Source of the DNA: Rhizobium deserti
GTDB taxonomy: Bacteria; Pseudomonadota; Alphaproteobacteria; Rhizobiales; Rhizobiaceae
Length of the DNA: 64,000 bases
NCBI RefSeq assembly: GCF_004358025.1
Contig: NZ_SMTL01000002.1
Span: forward strand, 1-64,000
Reading direction: 5' to 3'
Shown here: positions 28,831-39,111 of the stretch, in pieces
How positions within the stretch are numbered: position 1 is the first letter of the stretch
How the letters are laid out: each line of letters begins with the position of its first letter
Notes under the pieces: model-generated
Told to the model about the DNA's origin: nothing
The model's database searches: none
The model's input: the letters and a program-made list of their open reading frames with translations, nothing else
Program-made: the position numbers and the translations under genes

Positions 28831-31800
28831 TCAAGTCTTTGCAAGCTCCGCGAACTGCGTCATCACCTGCGCTGCAGCGGACAGCCGCTTTTCCGGTGAC
28901 GGCAGATCGCGGGTGAGGAAGACGCTGTGGTCCGGCCGGATCTTCGCCATCGTGCCCTGTTTGGCGATGTAGCCGACCAGATTTGCCGGATTGGGGAACT
29001 GCTTGTCGCGGAAGGAAATGACGATCCCCTTCGGACCGGCATCGACCTTCTCGACATTCGCCTTGCGACAAAGCGATTTGATGTAGACGACCTTGAGCAG
29101 GTTCTGGACTTCCACCGGCATCGGCCCGAACCGGTCGACCATTTCCGCACCGAATCCGTCGATTTCCGAAAGCTCGGTAACTTCACCCAGGCGGCGGTAA
29201 AGACCCATGCGCAGATGTAGGTCAGGCACATAGGTTTCCGGGATCATCACCGTTATGCCAACCGAGATCTGCGGCGACCAACCGGTATCAGTGATCTCGT
29301 CGTCACCCTTCACCTCGGCAACCGCCTCCTCCAGCATCTGCTGGTAAAGCTCGAAACCGACCTCCTTGATATGACCCGACTGTTCTTCGCCAAGTAGATT
29401 GCCGGCGCCGCGGATATCGAGATCGTGGCTCGCAAGCTGGAAGCCAGCGCCGAGCGTGTCGAGCGATTGCAGCACTTTCAGGCGCCGCTCTGCCGTCGTC
29501 GTCAGCGGCTTGTTGACCGGCAGTGTGAACAAAGCAAAAGCGCGCATCTTCGACCGACCGACGCGGCCACGAAGCTGGTAGAGCTGCGCCAATCCGAACA
29601 TGTCCGCCCGGTGGACGATCAGCGTATTGGCCGTCGGAACGTCCAAGCCGGATTCCACGATCGTCGTCGAAAGCAGCACGTCGTATTTGCCGTCGTAAAA
29701 GGCGTTCATGATGTCCTCGAGTTCGCCGGCGGCCATCTGCCCGTGGGCAACCGCGACCTTGAGTTCGGGGACATCCGATTGCAGGAAGGCCTGAATTTCA
29801 CCGAGGTCTGCAAGGCGGGGGCAAACATAGAAGCTCTGGCCGCCGCGATAGTGTTCGCGCATCAGAGTCTCGCGGATCACCAGGGCATCAAAGGGCGAGA
29901 TGAAGGTCCGGACCGCCATGCGGTCGACCGGGGGCGTGGCGATCAGCGACAGCTCCCGCACGCCGGTCATCGCGAGCTGCAGCGTGCGCGGGATCGGCGT
30001 TGCCGACAGTGTCAGGACGTGCACGTCGCTTTTCAGCTCTTTCAGCTTCTCCTTGTGCTTGACACCGAAATGCTGCTCCTCGTCGATGATCAGGAGACCC
30101 AGATTGGCGAGTTGGATGCCGTTTCCCAGAAGAGCATGGGTGCCGACGACGATATCGATCTTGCCTTCGGCGAGCTCCTTCTTGGTCTGCGCGAGTTCCT
30201 TTGCCGGCACCAGGCGGGAAGCCTGCGCCACCTTGATCGGCAGTCCACGGAAGCGCTCGCGGAAGGTCTTGAAATGCTGGCGGGCAAGCAGTGTCGTCGG
30301 CACAACCACCGCCACCTGGGCACCGTTCATGGCCGCGAAGAAAGCGGCCCGCAGCGCCACCTCGGTCTTGCCGAAGCCAACGTCGCCGCAGACCAGCCGG
30401 TCCATCGGCCGACCGGCGCCGAGATCGTCACGGACGGCTTCGATGGCATTGGCCTGATCGTCGGTTTCGTCATAGGGAAAGCGAGCGGCGAACTCGTCGT
30501 AAAGACCTTCCGGCGTGGTCAGAACCGGTGCGCGACGGACCATGCGGGTCGCCGCGATCCGGATCAGGTCGCCCGCCATGTCCAGCAGCCGCTTCTTCAA
30601 CTTGGCCTTGCGGGCCTGCCAGGCCCCGCCGCCGAGCCTATCGAGCTGTGCTTCTGCCGCATCCGACCCGTAGCGCGACAGAAGATCAATGTTCTCGACG
30701 GGCAGGAAGAGCTTTGCCTGATCGGCGTAATGCAGTTCAAGACAAGCACGCGGCGCGCCCGCCGCCTCGATCGTCACAAGGCCGACGAAACGCCCGATGC
30801 CGTGTTCGGCGTGGACCACGAGCGAGCCCTCGTCCAGCCCCGCAACCTCGGTCAGGAAATCGGCGCCTCGCTTGCGGCGCTTGCCGCGCCGGACCATGCG
30901 ATCACCTAGGATATCCTGCTCGCCGATAACGGCGACATTACCCGTTTCGAAGCCCCCTTCGAGGCTGAGCACTGCCGAGGCAGCCTCACCTTTTTCCAGC
31001 TTGTCGAGATCGGCGAGCCGATCGATCGGCTTGATGCGCTTCAGGCCATGCTCGTCCAGGACTTGGAGAAGGCGGTCGAGCGAGCCAGCGGACCAGCCGG
31101 TAACCAGAACCTTGAAACCTTCCGCCCGCTTGTCGGCAATGTGCTTGACCACGAGGTCGAAGATGTTGGTTCTTTCGGCTTCGTCGCGATTGCCGGAACG
31201 GTCTTCTGTCTGGGATTTTGCCCAGCGCGGTCCGGCATGAGCGTCCAGTGTCACCATATGGCGACCTTCGGCTTCCATTTCGTTGAAGGGCGTCAGCCGC
31301 AAGGCGTTCGAATCGTCAAGCGCCGCCGCAAAAGCCTTGCTGTCCAGGTAAAGCTGCCCGGGCGAGATCGGCTTGTAGGGTGCCGACTGAGCCGCAGCAC
31401 CCTTACCCTGCGTTCCGCTATCGCGCCGCGCCTCGTAGTAATCGAGGACGAGCTTGGAGCGCTCATTAGCAGCCTCGCGGGCCGTATGGTCGGTGACGAT
31501 CCGAAACCCCTTCAGATAGTCGAAGGCAGTCTCCAGCCCATCGTAGAAGAGTGGCAGCCAATGTTCCATGCCGGCATAGCGCCGGCCTTCGGATACCGCC
31601 TGATAGAGCGCATCGTCGCGCGTTGCGGCACCGAACATCGAGAGATAATTCTTGCGGAACCGGCTGATCGTATCGGGCGTCAGCGTCACTTCGCTCATCG
31701 GGTTAAGATCGAGCGACCGCGCCTGCCCTGTTGTCCGCTGGCTGGCCGGATCAAAGGAGCGGATCGTTTCCAGCGTATCACCGAAGAAGTCCAGCCGGAC

Positions 31801-32349
31801 CGGCTCCTCGGTTCCCGGCACAAAAACGTCCAAAATGCCGCCGCGAACCGCAAACTCGCCCACTTCGCGTACGGTAGAGACACGGTCAAAGCCGTTCCGC
31901 TCAAGGCGGGCGGCGATATCGTCCATACGGATCTGGCTGCCGGGTTTGGCGGAGAACGCCAGGCTCTCAATGATCTGCGCCGGTGCGATCTTCTGCAGCA
32001 TTGCATTGACGGTCACAAGCACGATGGCCGCATGCGGTTTTCGGGCATGCGATATGAGCCCCGAAAGCGCCGACAGTCTCCGCGCGGAAACATCCGCACT
32101 GGGTGAAACGCGGTCATACGGCAGACAGTCCCAGGCGGGGAGCGTCATCACCGGGATATCCGGTGCCACGAATGACAGCATCTGCTCGAGATCCGCCATG
32201 CGCTGCCCGTCCGACATGACGAAAGCAACCGACTGGCCAGCCCGTGCGAGTTCGGCAAGAATCAGAGGTTCCATACCCGGCGGCACGTTGCCGAGCGTCA
32301 ACGGACGGTCGGCCTCGGCAATTCGTTTTGCGTTAAGCCCAGAAATCAT
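28831..32349 (-). CDS. mfd: Transcription-repair coupling factor
   Basis: Mfd removes RNA polymerase stalled at lesions and recruits UvrA. The 1172-residue protein has the UvrB-like N-terminal module, the RNA-polymerase-interacting domain (EGSLVVHAEHGIGRFVGL near 500), the RecG-like translocase with Walker A GDVGFGKTEVAL and DEEQ box IIDEEQHFGVKHK, the TRG motif region, and the C-terminal D7 domain. Its ATG overlaps the sdhE stop by four bases (ATGA), so it is translationally coupled to sdhE. Confidence 0.98.
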   Translation of the reverse strand: MISGLNAKRIAEADRPLTLGNVPPGMEPLILAELARAGQSVAFVMSDGQRMADLEQMLSFVAPDIPVMTLPAWDCLPYDRVSPSADVSARRLSALSGLISHARKPHAAIVLVTVNAMLQKIAPAQIIESLAFSAKPGSQIRMDDIAARLERNGFDRVSTVREVGEFAVRGGILDVFVPGTEEPVRLDFFGDTLETIRSFDPASQRTTGQARSLDLNPMSEVTLTPDTISRFRKNYLSMFGAATRDDALYQAVSEGRRYAGMEHWLPLFYDGLETAFDYLKGFRIVTDHTAREAANERSKLVLDYYEARRDSGTQGKGAAAQSAPYKPISPGQLYLDSKAFAAALDDSNALRLTPFNEMEAEGRHMVTLDAHAGPRWAKSQTEDRSGNRDEAERTNIFDLVVKHIADKRAEGFKVLVTGWSAGSLDRLLQVLDEHGLKRIKPIDRLADLDKLEKGEAASAVLSLEGGFETGNVAVIGEQDILGDRMVRRGKRRKRGADFLTEVAGLDEGSLVVHAEHGIGRFVGLVTIEAAGAPRACLELHYADQAKLFLPVENIDLLSRYGSDAAEAQLDRLGGGAWQARKAKLKKRLLDMAGDLIRIAATRMVRRAPVLTTPEGLYDEFAARFPYDETDDQANAIEAVRDDLGAGRPMDRLVCGDVGFGKTEVALRAAFFAAMNGAQVAVVVPTTLLARQHFKTFRERFRGLPIKVAQASRLVPAKELAQTKKELAEGKIDIVVGTHALLGNGIQLANLGLLIIDEEQHFGVKHKEKLKELKSDVHVLTLSATPIPRTLQLAMTGVRELSLIATPPVDRMAVRTFISPFDALVIRETLMREHYRGGQSFYVCPRLADLGEIQAFLQSDVPELKVAVAHGQMAAGELEDIMNAFYDGKYDVLLSTTIVESGLDVPTANTLIVHRADMFGLAQLYQLRGRVGRSKMRAFALFTLPVNKPLTTTAERRLKVLQSLDTLGAGFQLASHDLDIRGAGNLLGEEQSGHIKEVGFELYQQMLEEAVAEVKGDDEITDTGWSPQISVGITVMIPETYVPDLHLRMGLYRRLGEVTELSEIDGFGAEMVDRFGPMPVEVQNLLKVVYIKSLCRKANVEKVDAGPKGIVISFRDKQFPNPANLVGYIAKQGTMAKIRPDHSVFLTRDLPSPEKRLSAAAQVMTQFAELAKT

Positions 32350-32675
32350 TGTGGTTTTCCGAGCCTCGCTTCCAAGGAGGCCTTGGTGACCGGATCGAAG
32401 TCCGGTTTATAGGCGGCAACCCGTGCAAAAAGCGGCGTGTCCCTTTCCTCGGGCAGGACCTGTGCGCCGGTGATCCAGGCGTGCAGATCGTGATCCTCTT
32501 CCGCCATGATCGCTTCGAATTCGTCCAGTTCCACATCCGACAGACCGGCAATCTCCGCTTCGGCAAAGCTGCCGAAAACCAGGTCCATCTCGCGGATGCC
32601 GCGATGCCAGCAGCGATAAAGGATGCGCCGGCGGCGGGGGTCGAGATCCGCGCTGGTACGCGATAGTCCTGTCAT
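32346..32675 (-). CDS. sdhE: FAD assembly factor SdhE
   Basis: SdhE helps attach FAD covalently to succinate dehydrogenase SdhA. The 109-residue protein has the DUF339 core: RRRRILYRCWHRGIREMD with the essential RGxxE motif, then LDEFEAIMAEEDHDLHAWI. The N- and C-terminal tails are slightly longer than in E. coli, as usual in alphaproteobacteria. Coupled to mfd by a four-base overlap, and divergent from recG. Confidence 0.94.
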   Translation of the reverse strand: MTGLSRTSADLDPRRRRILYRCWHRGIREMDLVFGSFAEAEIAGLSDVELDEFEAIMAEEDHDLHAWITGAQVLPEERDTPLFARVAAYKPDFDPVTKASLEARLGKPQ

Positions 32676-32765
32676 GTCGGTGGTCCTTGTTTGGCGTTCA
32701 TATAGGACGGAATTCCGCCTTCGTCACCTTGCCAAATGGTCAAAATCCAGCGCATTTTGCCGGCC

Positions 32766-34874
32766 ATGCGTCCCGCCATTCTCGATCCATTGTTTTCGCC
32801 CGTCGCCTCACTTTCTGGAGTGGGACCAAAGCTGGCGGAGCTGATTGCGCGTGTCACCGGCCGCGAGGACGCAGAAGACTGCCGCATCGTCGACGTCCTG
32901 CTTCACGCTCCGTCATCGCTGATCGACAGGCGCAACCGCCCAGGGATCGCGCTTGCACCGCAGGGCGCCATCGTCACGATCGAGGGTCGCGTCGACCGGC
33001 ACCAACCGCCACCGCCCGGCAAGTCCAACATGCCCTACCGCATCTTTCTGCATGACGAGACGGGCGAACTGGCGCTGACGTTTTTCCGTGCCAAGGCGAA
33101 CTGGCTGGAAAAGCTGCTGCCGATCGACGAGAAGGTGATGGTGAGTGGCAAGGTGGACTGGTTCAATGGCCGGCCCTCCATGGTTCATCCGGATTTCATC
33201 GTCAAATCGTCCGAGGCGGAAGCACTGCCGCTGGTGGAGCCGGTCTACCCGCTGACGGCAGGGCTCGCGCCGAAGGTGCTGCGCAAGGCGGTGGAGGGTG
33301 CTGTTGCCCGTCTCCCGCAATTGGCGGAATGGGCGGATGCCGCCCTCACCTTACGTCAGGGCTTCCCTTCCGTTACGGACGCCTTCCGAAAACTTCATGA
33401 TCCGCGTGACGAGACGGATATGGATCCGCAATCGCCGCCACGTCGGCGGCTCGCCTATGACGAGTTCCTGGCAGGACAGGTGTCCCTGGCGCTGGTCCGC
33501 CAGCGCGTCCGGAAAGTGGCCGGCACGCCCATCCATGTGGAAGGAAATCTGGCGAAGGCGATTGTCGCCGCCCTTCCATTTTCGCCGACGTCCAGCCAAA
33601 CCGCCGCCGTCGGCGACATCCTCAAAGACATGGCCGGCGAAGACCGGATGCTGCGCCTTTTGCAAGGTGATGTCGGTGCGGGCAAGACATTGGTCGCGCT
33701 GCTTGCCATGGCGGCAGCGGTCGAGGCCGGTGGCCAGGCAGTCCTGATGGCGCCGACCGAAATCCTGGCCCGCCAGCATTTTACGACGATCTCCAAGCTT
33801 GGCGGCGCGGCCGGCATATCGGTCGAAGTGCTGACAGGCCGCACGAAGGGTCGCGAACGAGAGCAGATTATCGAGCGCGTCGCCTCCGGCGAAGCGCAGA
33901 TTATCATCGGCACGCACGCACTTTTCCAGGATTCCATCAGCTACCACAAACTGCTGCTGGCAGTGGTAGACGAGCAACATCGCTTCGGCGTGCATCAGCG
34001 GCTGCGCCTCACCGCCAAGGGCGTATCGCCGCATATGCTGGTCATGACGGCGACGCCCATTCCCCGAACGCTGGTGCTGGCCGCCTTTGGCGATATGGAC
34101 GTTTCCAAGCTGACGGAAAAGCCGGCCGGGCGAAAACCTATTCAGACGGTAACAATCCCGACCGAGCGCATCGGCGACATCGTCTCGCGGCTTCGCGGCG
34201 CCTTGGCCGAAGGCAAGAAGGCATACTGGATCTGCCCGCTGGTCGAGGAATCCGATGTTTCCGACTTGATGTCGGCAGAGGAGCGGCATGCGGTGCTGGC
34301 CAAGGAACTTGGGAGCGCCAATGTCGGGCTCGTCCACGGGCGGATGAGCGGGCCGGAAAAAGATGCGGTCATGGCTGCCTTCAAGACGGGCGAGATCAGG
34401 CTGCTCGTCGCAACCACCGTAGTCGAGGTGGGCGTCGACGTGCCGGATGCGACGATCATGGTGATCGAACATGCCGAGCGCTTCGGGCTCGCGCAACTTC
34501 ACCAGCTCCGCGGCCGGGTTGGGCGTGGGGAGGAAGCTTCAACCTGTATTCTTCTCTACAAGGGACCGCTGAGCGAAACTGGCCGGACAAGGCTTTCCGT
34601 CCTGCGTGACAGTGAAGACGGATTCTTGATCGCTGAAGAAGATCTGAAGCTGCGCGGAGAAGGTGAAGTGCTGGGCACGCGCCAGTCCGGTACGCCCGGT
34701 TTTCGCATCGCTAGCCTGGAAGCACATGCGGATCTCCTGGAGATCGCCCGTAAAGATGCGGGCTATCTGCTGGAGCGCGATCCGGAACTGACCAGCGAAC
34801 GCGGACAGAACATGCGTGTTCTGCTTTACCTGCACCGGCGGGACGAGGCGATCCGGTTCTTGAGGGCAGGCTGA
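32766..34874 (+). CDS. recG: ATP-dependent DNA helicase RecG
   Basis: RecG remodels stalled forks and Holliday junctions. The wedge/OB domain fills the N-terminal third, then Walker A GDVGAGKTLVALLA, the DEQH box VVDEQHRFGVHQR, the TATPIPRTL motif and QLRGRVGRGE motif VI. The ATG at 32766 (MRPAILDPLF) gives 702 residues, the normal rhizobial length; the ATG 30 bases upstream would add ten poorly matching residues. It is divergent from sdhE-mfd, which places two fork/transcription repair translocases side by side. Confidence 0.97.
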   Translation: MRPAILDPLFSPVASLSGVGPKLAELIARVTGREDAEDCRIVDVLLHAPSSLIDRRNRPGIALAPQGAIVTIEGRVDRHQPPPPGKSNMPYRIFLHDETGELALTFFRAKANWLEKLLPIDEKVMVSGKVDWFNGRPSMVHPDFIVKSSEAEALPLVEPVYPLTAGLAPKVLRKAVEGAVARLPQLAEWADAALTLRQGFPSVTDAFRKLHDPRDETDMDPQSPPRRRLAYDEFLAGQVSLALVRQRVRKVAGTPIHVEGNLAKAIVAALPFSPTSSQTAAVGDILKDMAGEDRMLRLLQGDVGAGKTLVALLAMAAAVEAGGQAVLMAPTEILARQHFTTISKLGGAAGISVEVLTGRTKGREREQIIERVASGEAQIIIGTHALFQDSISYHKLLLAVVDEQHRFGVHQRLRLTAKGVSPHMLVMTATPIPRTLVLAAFGDMDVSKLTEKPAGRKPIQTVTIPTERIGDIVSRLRGALAEGKKAYWICPLVEESDVSDLMSAEERHAVLAKELGSANVGLVHGRMSGPEKDAVMAAFKTGEIRLLVATTVVEVGVDVPDATIMVIEHAERFGLAQLHQLRGRVGRGEEASTCILLYKGPLSETGRTRLSVLRDSEDGFLIAEEDLKLRGEGEVLGTRQSGTPGFRIASLEAHADLLEIARKDAGYLLERDPELTSERGQNMRVLLYLHRRDEAIRFLRAG

Positions 34875-34877
34875 GAT

Positions 34878-35576
34878 CTATTCGCTGACCTGCCCCAGGG
34901 GCGGCACGAGCACCGGCGTCGTCATTGTTTTTGAGGTGTATTCCGGCGCAATCAAACCGCCCGATATCAGCAGCTTGGCGCCCTCCTCAGGCGTCATGTC
35001 GAGCACGATAATCTTGCTTTTCGGTACAAACATCAGGAAGCCTGCCGTCGGCACGGGCGTCGGCGGCATGAAGACCGCCACCATTTCCTCGCCTTCGGCA
35101 TTGAGCTTAGCGGCGATTTCGCCCTGTGCATCGCCGGAAATAAAGACCAGCGCCCACATGCCGGGGCTCGGAAACTCGATCAGCCCGCACTTCTTGAACG
35201 AGGTGGACTGCTCCTTGAGTACCGTCTCCAGGATCTGCTTGACGCTCCTGTATATGGTGCGGATCAGCGGCATGCGCTGCAGAATAGATTCGCCGAAGCT
35301 GACGATCGTGCGGCCGATCAGGTTCTTGCCAAGAAAACCGATAATGGTGATGCACACCATGGCGATCAGCAGGCCGGTACCCGGTATGGTGATGTTGAAA
35401 TAATATTGCGGGTCATAGCGCTGCGGAATGTAGGGCGTGACCCAGCTGTCGGCCCAGTCGATAAAGGTGAAGGTCAGCCAGATGGTGATCGCCAAGGGGG
35501 CGCAGATGATCAGCCCGGTAAGGAAGTTGTTCCGCAGGCGACCGGCCAGTGATATCCGCTCTGGACTATCGTTCAT
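34878..35576 (-). CDS. DUF502 membrane protein
   Basis: A 232-residue protein with two N-terminal membrane segments (LITGLIICAPLAITIWL-like, and GLLIAMVCITIIGFLGKNLIG) and a cytosolic C-terminal beta domain, VFMPPTPVPTAGFLMFVPKS, the DUF502 signature. The function is unknown in bacteria; plant relatives are LCV-like proteins. I choose ATG 35576 with GGGAAG upstream over the GTG at 35597. The 3' end lies three bases from the stop of the convergent recG. Confidence 0.9.
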   Translation of the reverse strand: MNDSPERISLAGRLRNNFLTGLIICAPLAITIWLTFTFIDWADSWVTPYIPQRYDPQYYFNITIPGTGLLIAMVCITIIGFLGKNLIGRTIVSFGESILQRMPLIRTIYRSVKQILETVLKEQSTSFKKCGLIEFPSPGMWALVFISGDAQGEIAAKLNAEGEEMVAVFMPPTPVPTAGFLMFVPKSKIIVLDMTPEEGAKLLISGGLIAPEYTSKTMTTPVLVPPLGQVSE

Positions 35577-35669
35577 CGGACTTCCCTGCGCTGCCACTGC
35601 ATTGCCGCAGCTACCTTATCGAGACAATGCAGGATGCAATGTTGCGATGCAAGGGAAAGCCTCCCGTGA

Positions 35670-37496
35670 TCATTCCACCGTGACGGATTTCGCCAGGTTG
35701 CGCGGCTGGTCGACGTCGGTCCCCATGAAGACGGCCGTATGGTAGGCGAGCAGCTGGATGGGCAGCGAAAAGATCATCGGAGCAATGATTTCGTCCACAT
35801 TCGGCAGCGCGATGGTGGCCATGGTTGGAAGCTTCGAGGCCGCAGCCCCCTTCTCATCGGTGATGAAAATGATCCTGCCGCCGCGCGCTGCCACTTCCTG
35901 CATGTTGGACACGGTCTTTTCGAAGAAACGGTCATGCGGGGCGATGACGATGACCGGCATGTTCTCGTCGATGAGGGCAATCGGCCCGTGCTTCAGTTCG
36001 CCGGCAGCGTAACCTTCGGCGTGGATATAGGAGATTTCCTTGAGCTTCAGTGCGCCTTCGAGAGCCAAGGGGTAGCTGGTGCCGCGGCCGAGATAAAGCA
36101 CATCCTTGAAGCGAGACAGTTCCCGGGAAAGCGCCTCAATCTGCGGCTGCACCTCGTTCAGGACCCGGCTCATGATGCGCGGCATTTCCGCCAGATGCTT
36201 GACCATCGCCTTTTCATCGTCAGCCATCAGCGTACCGCGGGCACGGCCGGCGCCGATCGCCAGCGCCGCCAGAACGGCGAGCTGGCAGGTGAAGGCTTTG
36301 GTGGACGCCACGCCGATTTCCGGGCCGGCGAGGATCGGGAAGATGGCATCCGATTCGCGGGCGATCGTTGACTCGCTGACGTTGACGACAGCGCCGATCT
36401 TCAGCCCATTGTCCTTACAGTAACGGAGCGATGCCAGCGTATCGGCCGTTTCTCCGGACTGGGAAATGAACAACGCCGCCTGGCTCGGCGAGAGCGGCAG
36501 TTCCCGGTAGCGAAATTCGGAGGCGACATCGATCTCGACCGGAAGACGTGCATATCGTTCGAACCAGTATTTGCCGACGAGACCGGACAGATAGGCCGTG
36601 CCACAAGCGGAGATTGCCAGGCCAGAAAGTTTGGCGAAGTCGATCGCCGTATCGTTGGCCTTCACCGTGTGAGCGGCGAAATCGATGTAATGGCTGAGCG
36701 CGTGCGAGATGATTTCCGGCTGCTCGTAGATCTCCTTTTCCATGAAATGACGGTGGTTGCCCTTGTCCACCATGAAGGCGGCGGCCTGGGAAATCTGGCT
36801 CCGGCGCTTGACCGGCTTTCCGTCGAAATCGATGATCTCGGCTGCATCATGGGTGAGGATGGCGCAGTCGCCATCAACCAAATAGGTGATCTCGTTGGTG
36901 AATGGCGACAGCGCTATGGCGTCCGACCCTAAAAACATTTCCCCGCGCCCATGGCCGATGGCGAGAGGTGGTCCGGAGCGAGCCGCAAGCATGGTGCCAG
37001 GCTCGTCCTCGAACATAACAACCAGCGCATAGGCGCCCGAGATCCGGTTGAGCATGGCGAGCATGGCCGCCCGGTGGTCCAGTCCCTGTCGGGTGTACTG
37101 GGCCAGAAGATGTGCAACCACTTCCGTATCGGTCTGGCTCTGGAACTCTGCGCCTTCCCGTTGCAGCTCGTCCTTCAGCTCGGAAAAATTCTCGATAATG
37201 CCGTTATGGACGACGGCAACGCCGTCGACGAAATGGGGATGAGCATTGGCTTCGTTGGGAATGCCATGGGTCGCCCAGCGGGTGTGCGCGATCCCTACAT
37301 TGCCGGGCAGCGGTTCAGCGTCCAGTTTCTTCTCGAGATTGAACAGCTTGCCTTCGGCACGGCGCCGGTCCATGCGGCCTTCATGAATGGTGGCGACACC
37401 AGCGGAATCATAGCCGCGATATTCGAGCCGCCGCAGCGCATCGACAAGGCGTCCCGCCACCGGCTGCTTTCCGACGATCCCGACAATCCCGCACAT
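35670..37496 (-). CDS. glmS: Glutamine-fructose-6-phosphate aminotransferase
   Basis: GlmS makes glucosamine-6-phosphate for peptidoglycan and LPS. The start MCGIVGIVG puts the glutaminase nucleophile Cys at position 2 after processing, and GGAGAGG precedes it; the upstream open frame is not coding. The N-terminal glutaminase half ends near 240, then two SIS isomerase domains follow, and the end KSVTVE is diagnostic. 608 residues, full length. It lies downstream of glmU on the same strand, separated by 116 bases. Confidence 0.98.
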   Translation of the reverse strand: MCGIVGIVGKQPVAGRLVDALRRLEYRGYDSAGVATIHEGRMDRRRAEGKLFNLEKKLDAEPLPGNVGIAHTRWATHGIPNEANAHPHFVDGVAVVHNGIIENFSELKDELQREGAEFQSQTDTEVVAHLLAQYTRQGLDHRAAMLAMLNRISGAYALVVMFEDEPGTMLAARSGPPLAIGHGRGEMFLGSDAIALSPFTNEITYLVDGDCAILTHDAAEIIDFDGKPVKRRSQISQAAAFMVDKGNHRHFMEKEIYEQPEIISHALSHYIDFAAHTVKANDTAIDFAKLSGLAISACGTAYLSGLVGKYWFERYARLPVEIDVASEFRYRELPLSPSQAALFISQSGETADTLASLRYCKDNGLKIGAVVNVSESTIARESDAIFPILAGPEIGVASTKAFTCQLAVLAALAIGAGRARGTLMADDEKAMVKHLAEMPRIMSRVLNEVQPQIEALSRELSRFKDVLYLGRGTSYPLALEGALKLKEISYIHAEGYAAGELKHGPIALIDENMPVIVIAPHDRFFEKTVSNMQEVAARGGRIIFITDEKGAAASKLPTMATIALPNVDEIIAPMIFSLPIQLLAYHTAVFMGTDVDQPRNLAKSVTVE

Positions 37497-37612
37497 TATG
37501 CCTCTCCGTGTCACTAACCCGCGCGAATTCCTACCCGATCGGCTGCCTTGCGCAATTGCACGACCGGTCACTTTGAATGTCTGACCGTAATGTTGAAATC
37601 TTAAGGTTTGCG

Positions 37613-38974
37613 CTACTTCTGTGCCTTCTTGGCGGCCTTCAGGGCCAGCGCTCTTTCGCGGATAACCTTGGCCCGTTCAGGCTTTACTTCCTGACGGGCT
37701 CGTCCGAATGCCAATGCCTCGGGAGGGACATTTTCGGTAATGACGCTTCCGGACGCAATATAGGCGCCGTCGCCGATCGATACCGGCGCCACCAGAGAAG
37801 AGTTGGAGCCAATGAAGGCGTTGGAGCCGATCTCCGTCACATGCTTGTTTACCCCGTCGTAATTGCAGGTAATTGTTCCGGCGCCAATGTTTGAATGGGC
37901 GCCGACGGAGGCATCGCCGATATAAGTCAGGTGGTTGACCTTGGCGCCTTCGCCGACCTTGGCATTTTTCACCTCGCAAAAATTGCCGACCTTTGATCCG
38001 GCCGCCAGATCGGCACCTGGCCTGAGGCGCGCAAATGGGCCAATCGTTGCCCCAGCGCTGACATATGCGCCTTCGATATGCGAGAAGGCGTGGATGACGG
38101 CTCCGCCTTCCACCGTGACGCCAGGACCAAAAACGACATTCGGTTCGATCAGCGCATCCTGACCGATCTCCGTGTCATAGGACAGGAACACCGTTTCCGG
38201 CGCGATCATGCTGACGCCCGAAACCATCAGCTCATGGCGCCGCCGTTCCTGCCAAACCCGTTCGAGAGCCGCAAGCTCGGCGCGATTGTTGCAGCCGGCA
38301 AGTTCCGCCTCTGGCGCATCCACCGCCACCACCTTGCCACCGCCTGAACGGGCGATCTCGACCAGATCGGTGAGATAGTATTCGCCCTTGACGTTCTTGT
38401 TGCCTATCTGCTGCAGCAGGGACAGCGCCTTGCGGCCATCTACCGCCATCAGGCCACTATTGCACCAGGTGACCTTGCGCTCTTCATCCGTGGCATCCTT
38501 CTCTTCGCGGATGGCCACCAGTTCTCCATCCTCGACCAGAAGGCGGCCATAGCCGAACGGCCGGTCCGTATGGAAGCCGATGACAACCACGTCGGCACCC
38601 TCGGCCAGCTTTTCTCGGGCAGCCGAAAACGTCTGCGGCGTGATCAACGGCACATCACCATAACCGATCAGGATATCGTCGTAGCCGCCGGCGATCGCCT
38701 CCTTCGCGGCCAAGACCGCGTGGCCGGTGCCGAGCCGCTCTGTTTGCAGGAAGGTCTTGGGCTCGATGCCCGCCACCATCCCAGCCTTTGCCACTGCCTC
38801 TGCATCACGTCCAACGACCAGAGCCGCGTCGCTGACGCCGGCCTTGGCAACCGCTGCCATCACATGGGCAATCATTGGCCGCCCGCCAATCGGATGCAGC
38901 ACCTTGGACATGGAGGACTTCATGCGGGTGCTGTCGCCTGCGGCGAGAATGACGGCTAGGCAGGAACGGCTCAT
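37613..38974 (-). CDS. glmU: Bifunctional UDP-GlcNAc pyrophosphorylase / GlcN-1-P acetyltransferase
   Basis: GlmU converts glucosamine-1-phosphate into UDP-GlcNAc. The N-terminal domain has [11 protein letters not shown], where the usual glycine of GxGTRM is Asp-Ser, and [10 protein letters not shown]. The C-terminal left-handed beta-helix has the hexapeptide repeats with [30 protein letters not shown] and [13 protein letters not shown]. 453 residues from the ATG at 38974, which follows AAGGAGA. Together with glmS it supplies amino sugar for the wall. Confidence 0.97.
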   Translation of the reverse strand: MSRSCLAVILAAGDSTRMKSSMSKVLHPIGGRPMIAHVMAAVAKAGVSDAALVVGRDAEAVAKAGMVAGIEPKTFLQTERLGTGHAVLAAKEAIAGGYDDILIGYGDVPLITPQTFSAAREKLAEGADVVVIGFHTDRPFGYGRLLVEDGELVAIREEKDATDEERKVTWCNSGLMAVDGRKALSLLQQIGNKNVKGEYYLTDLVEIARSGGGKVVAVDAPEAELAGCNNRAELAALERVWQERRRHELMVSGVSMIAPETVFLSYDTEIGQDALIEPNVVFGPGVTVEGGAVIHAFSHIEGAYVSAGATIGPFARLRPGADLAAGSKVGNFCEVKNAKVGEGAKVNHLTYIGDASVGAHSNIGAGTITCNYDGVNKHVTEIGSNAFIGSNSSLVAPVSIGDGAYIASGSVITENVPPEALAFGRARQEVKPERAKVIRERALALKAAKKAQK

Positions 38975-39055
38975 CGAGAATCTCCTTTTCGGACCTTGCC
39001 GCTTCATAACAGCAAGTTTCTTGAGGCGCGATAAACGGCTTGTAAGGCGCGGAAA

Positions 39056-39080
39056 CAAAAAGGGCGCCGGAAAGCGCCCT
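39056..39080 (-). terminator. Rho-independent terminator of the BMP ABC operon
   Basis: Read on the minus strand, a 7-bp GC-rich stem (39074-39080 with 39061-39067) and 6-base loop is followed by five T. It lies 32 bases after the stop of the substrate-binding protein gene and before glmU. Confidence 0.88.
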
Positions 39081-39111
39081 CTTCAACTGTTGCAATAGCC
39101 TTAAGTGCACA

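Noticed and set aside
29425..30909. 494-residue forward open frame inside mfd
   Set aside because: Shadow of mfd; low-complexity composition rich in Arg, His and Asp, and no family motif.
33351..34502. 383-residue minus-strand open frame inside recG
   Set aside because: Antisense shadow of recG without any domain signal.
37497..37612. glmS leader as a glmS ribozyme
   Set aside because: The ribozyme is known mainly from Gram-positive bacteria, and no matching pseudoknot core is apparent in this short leader.
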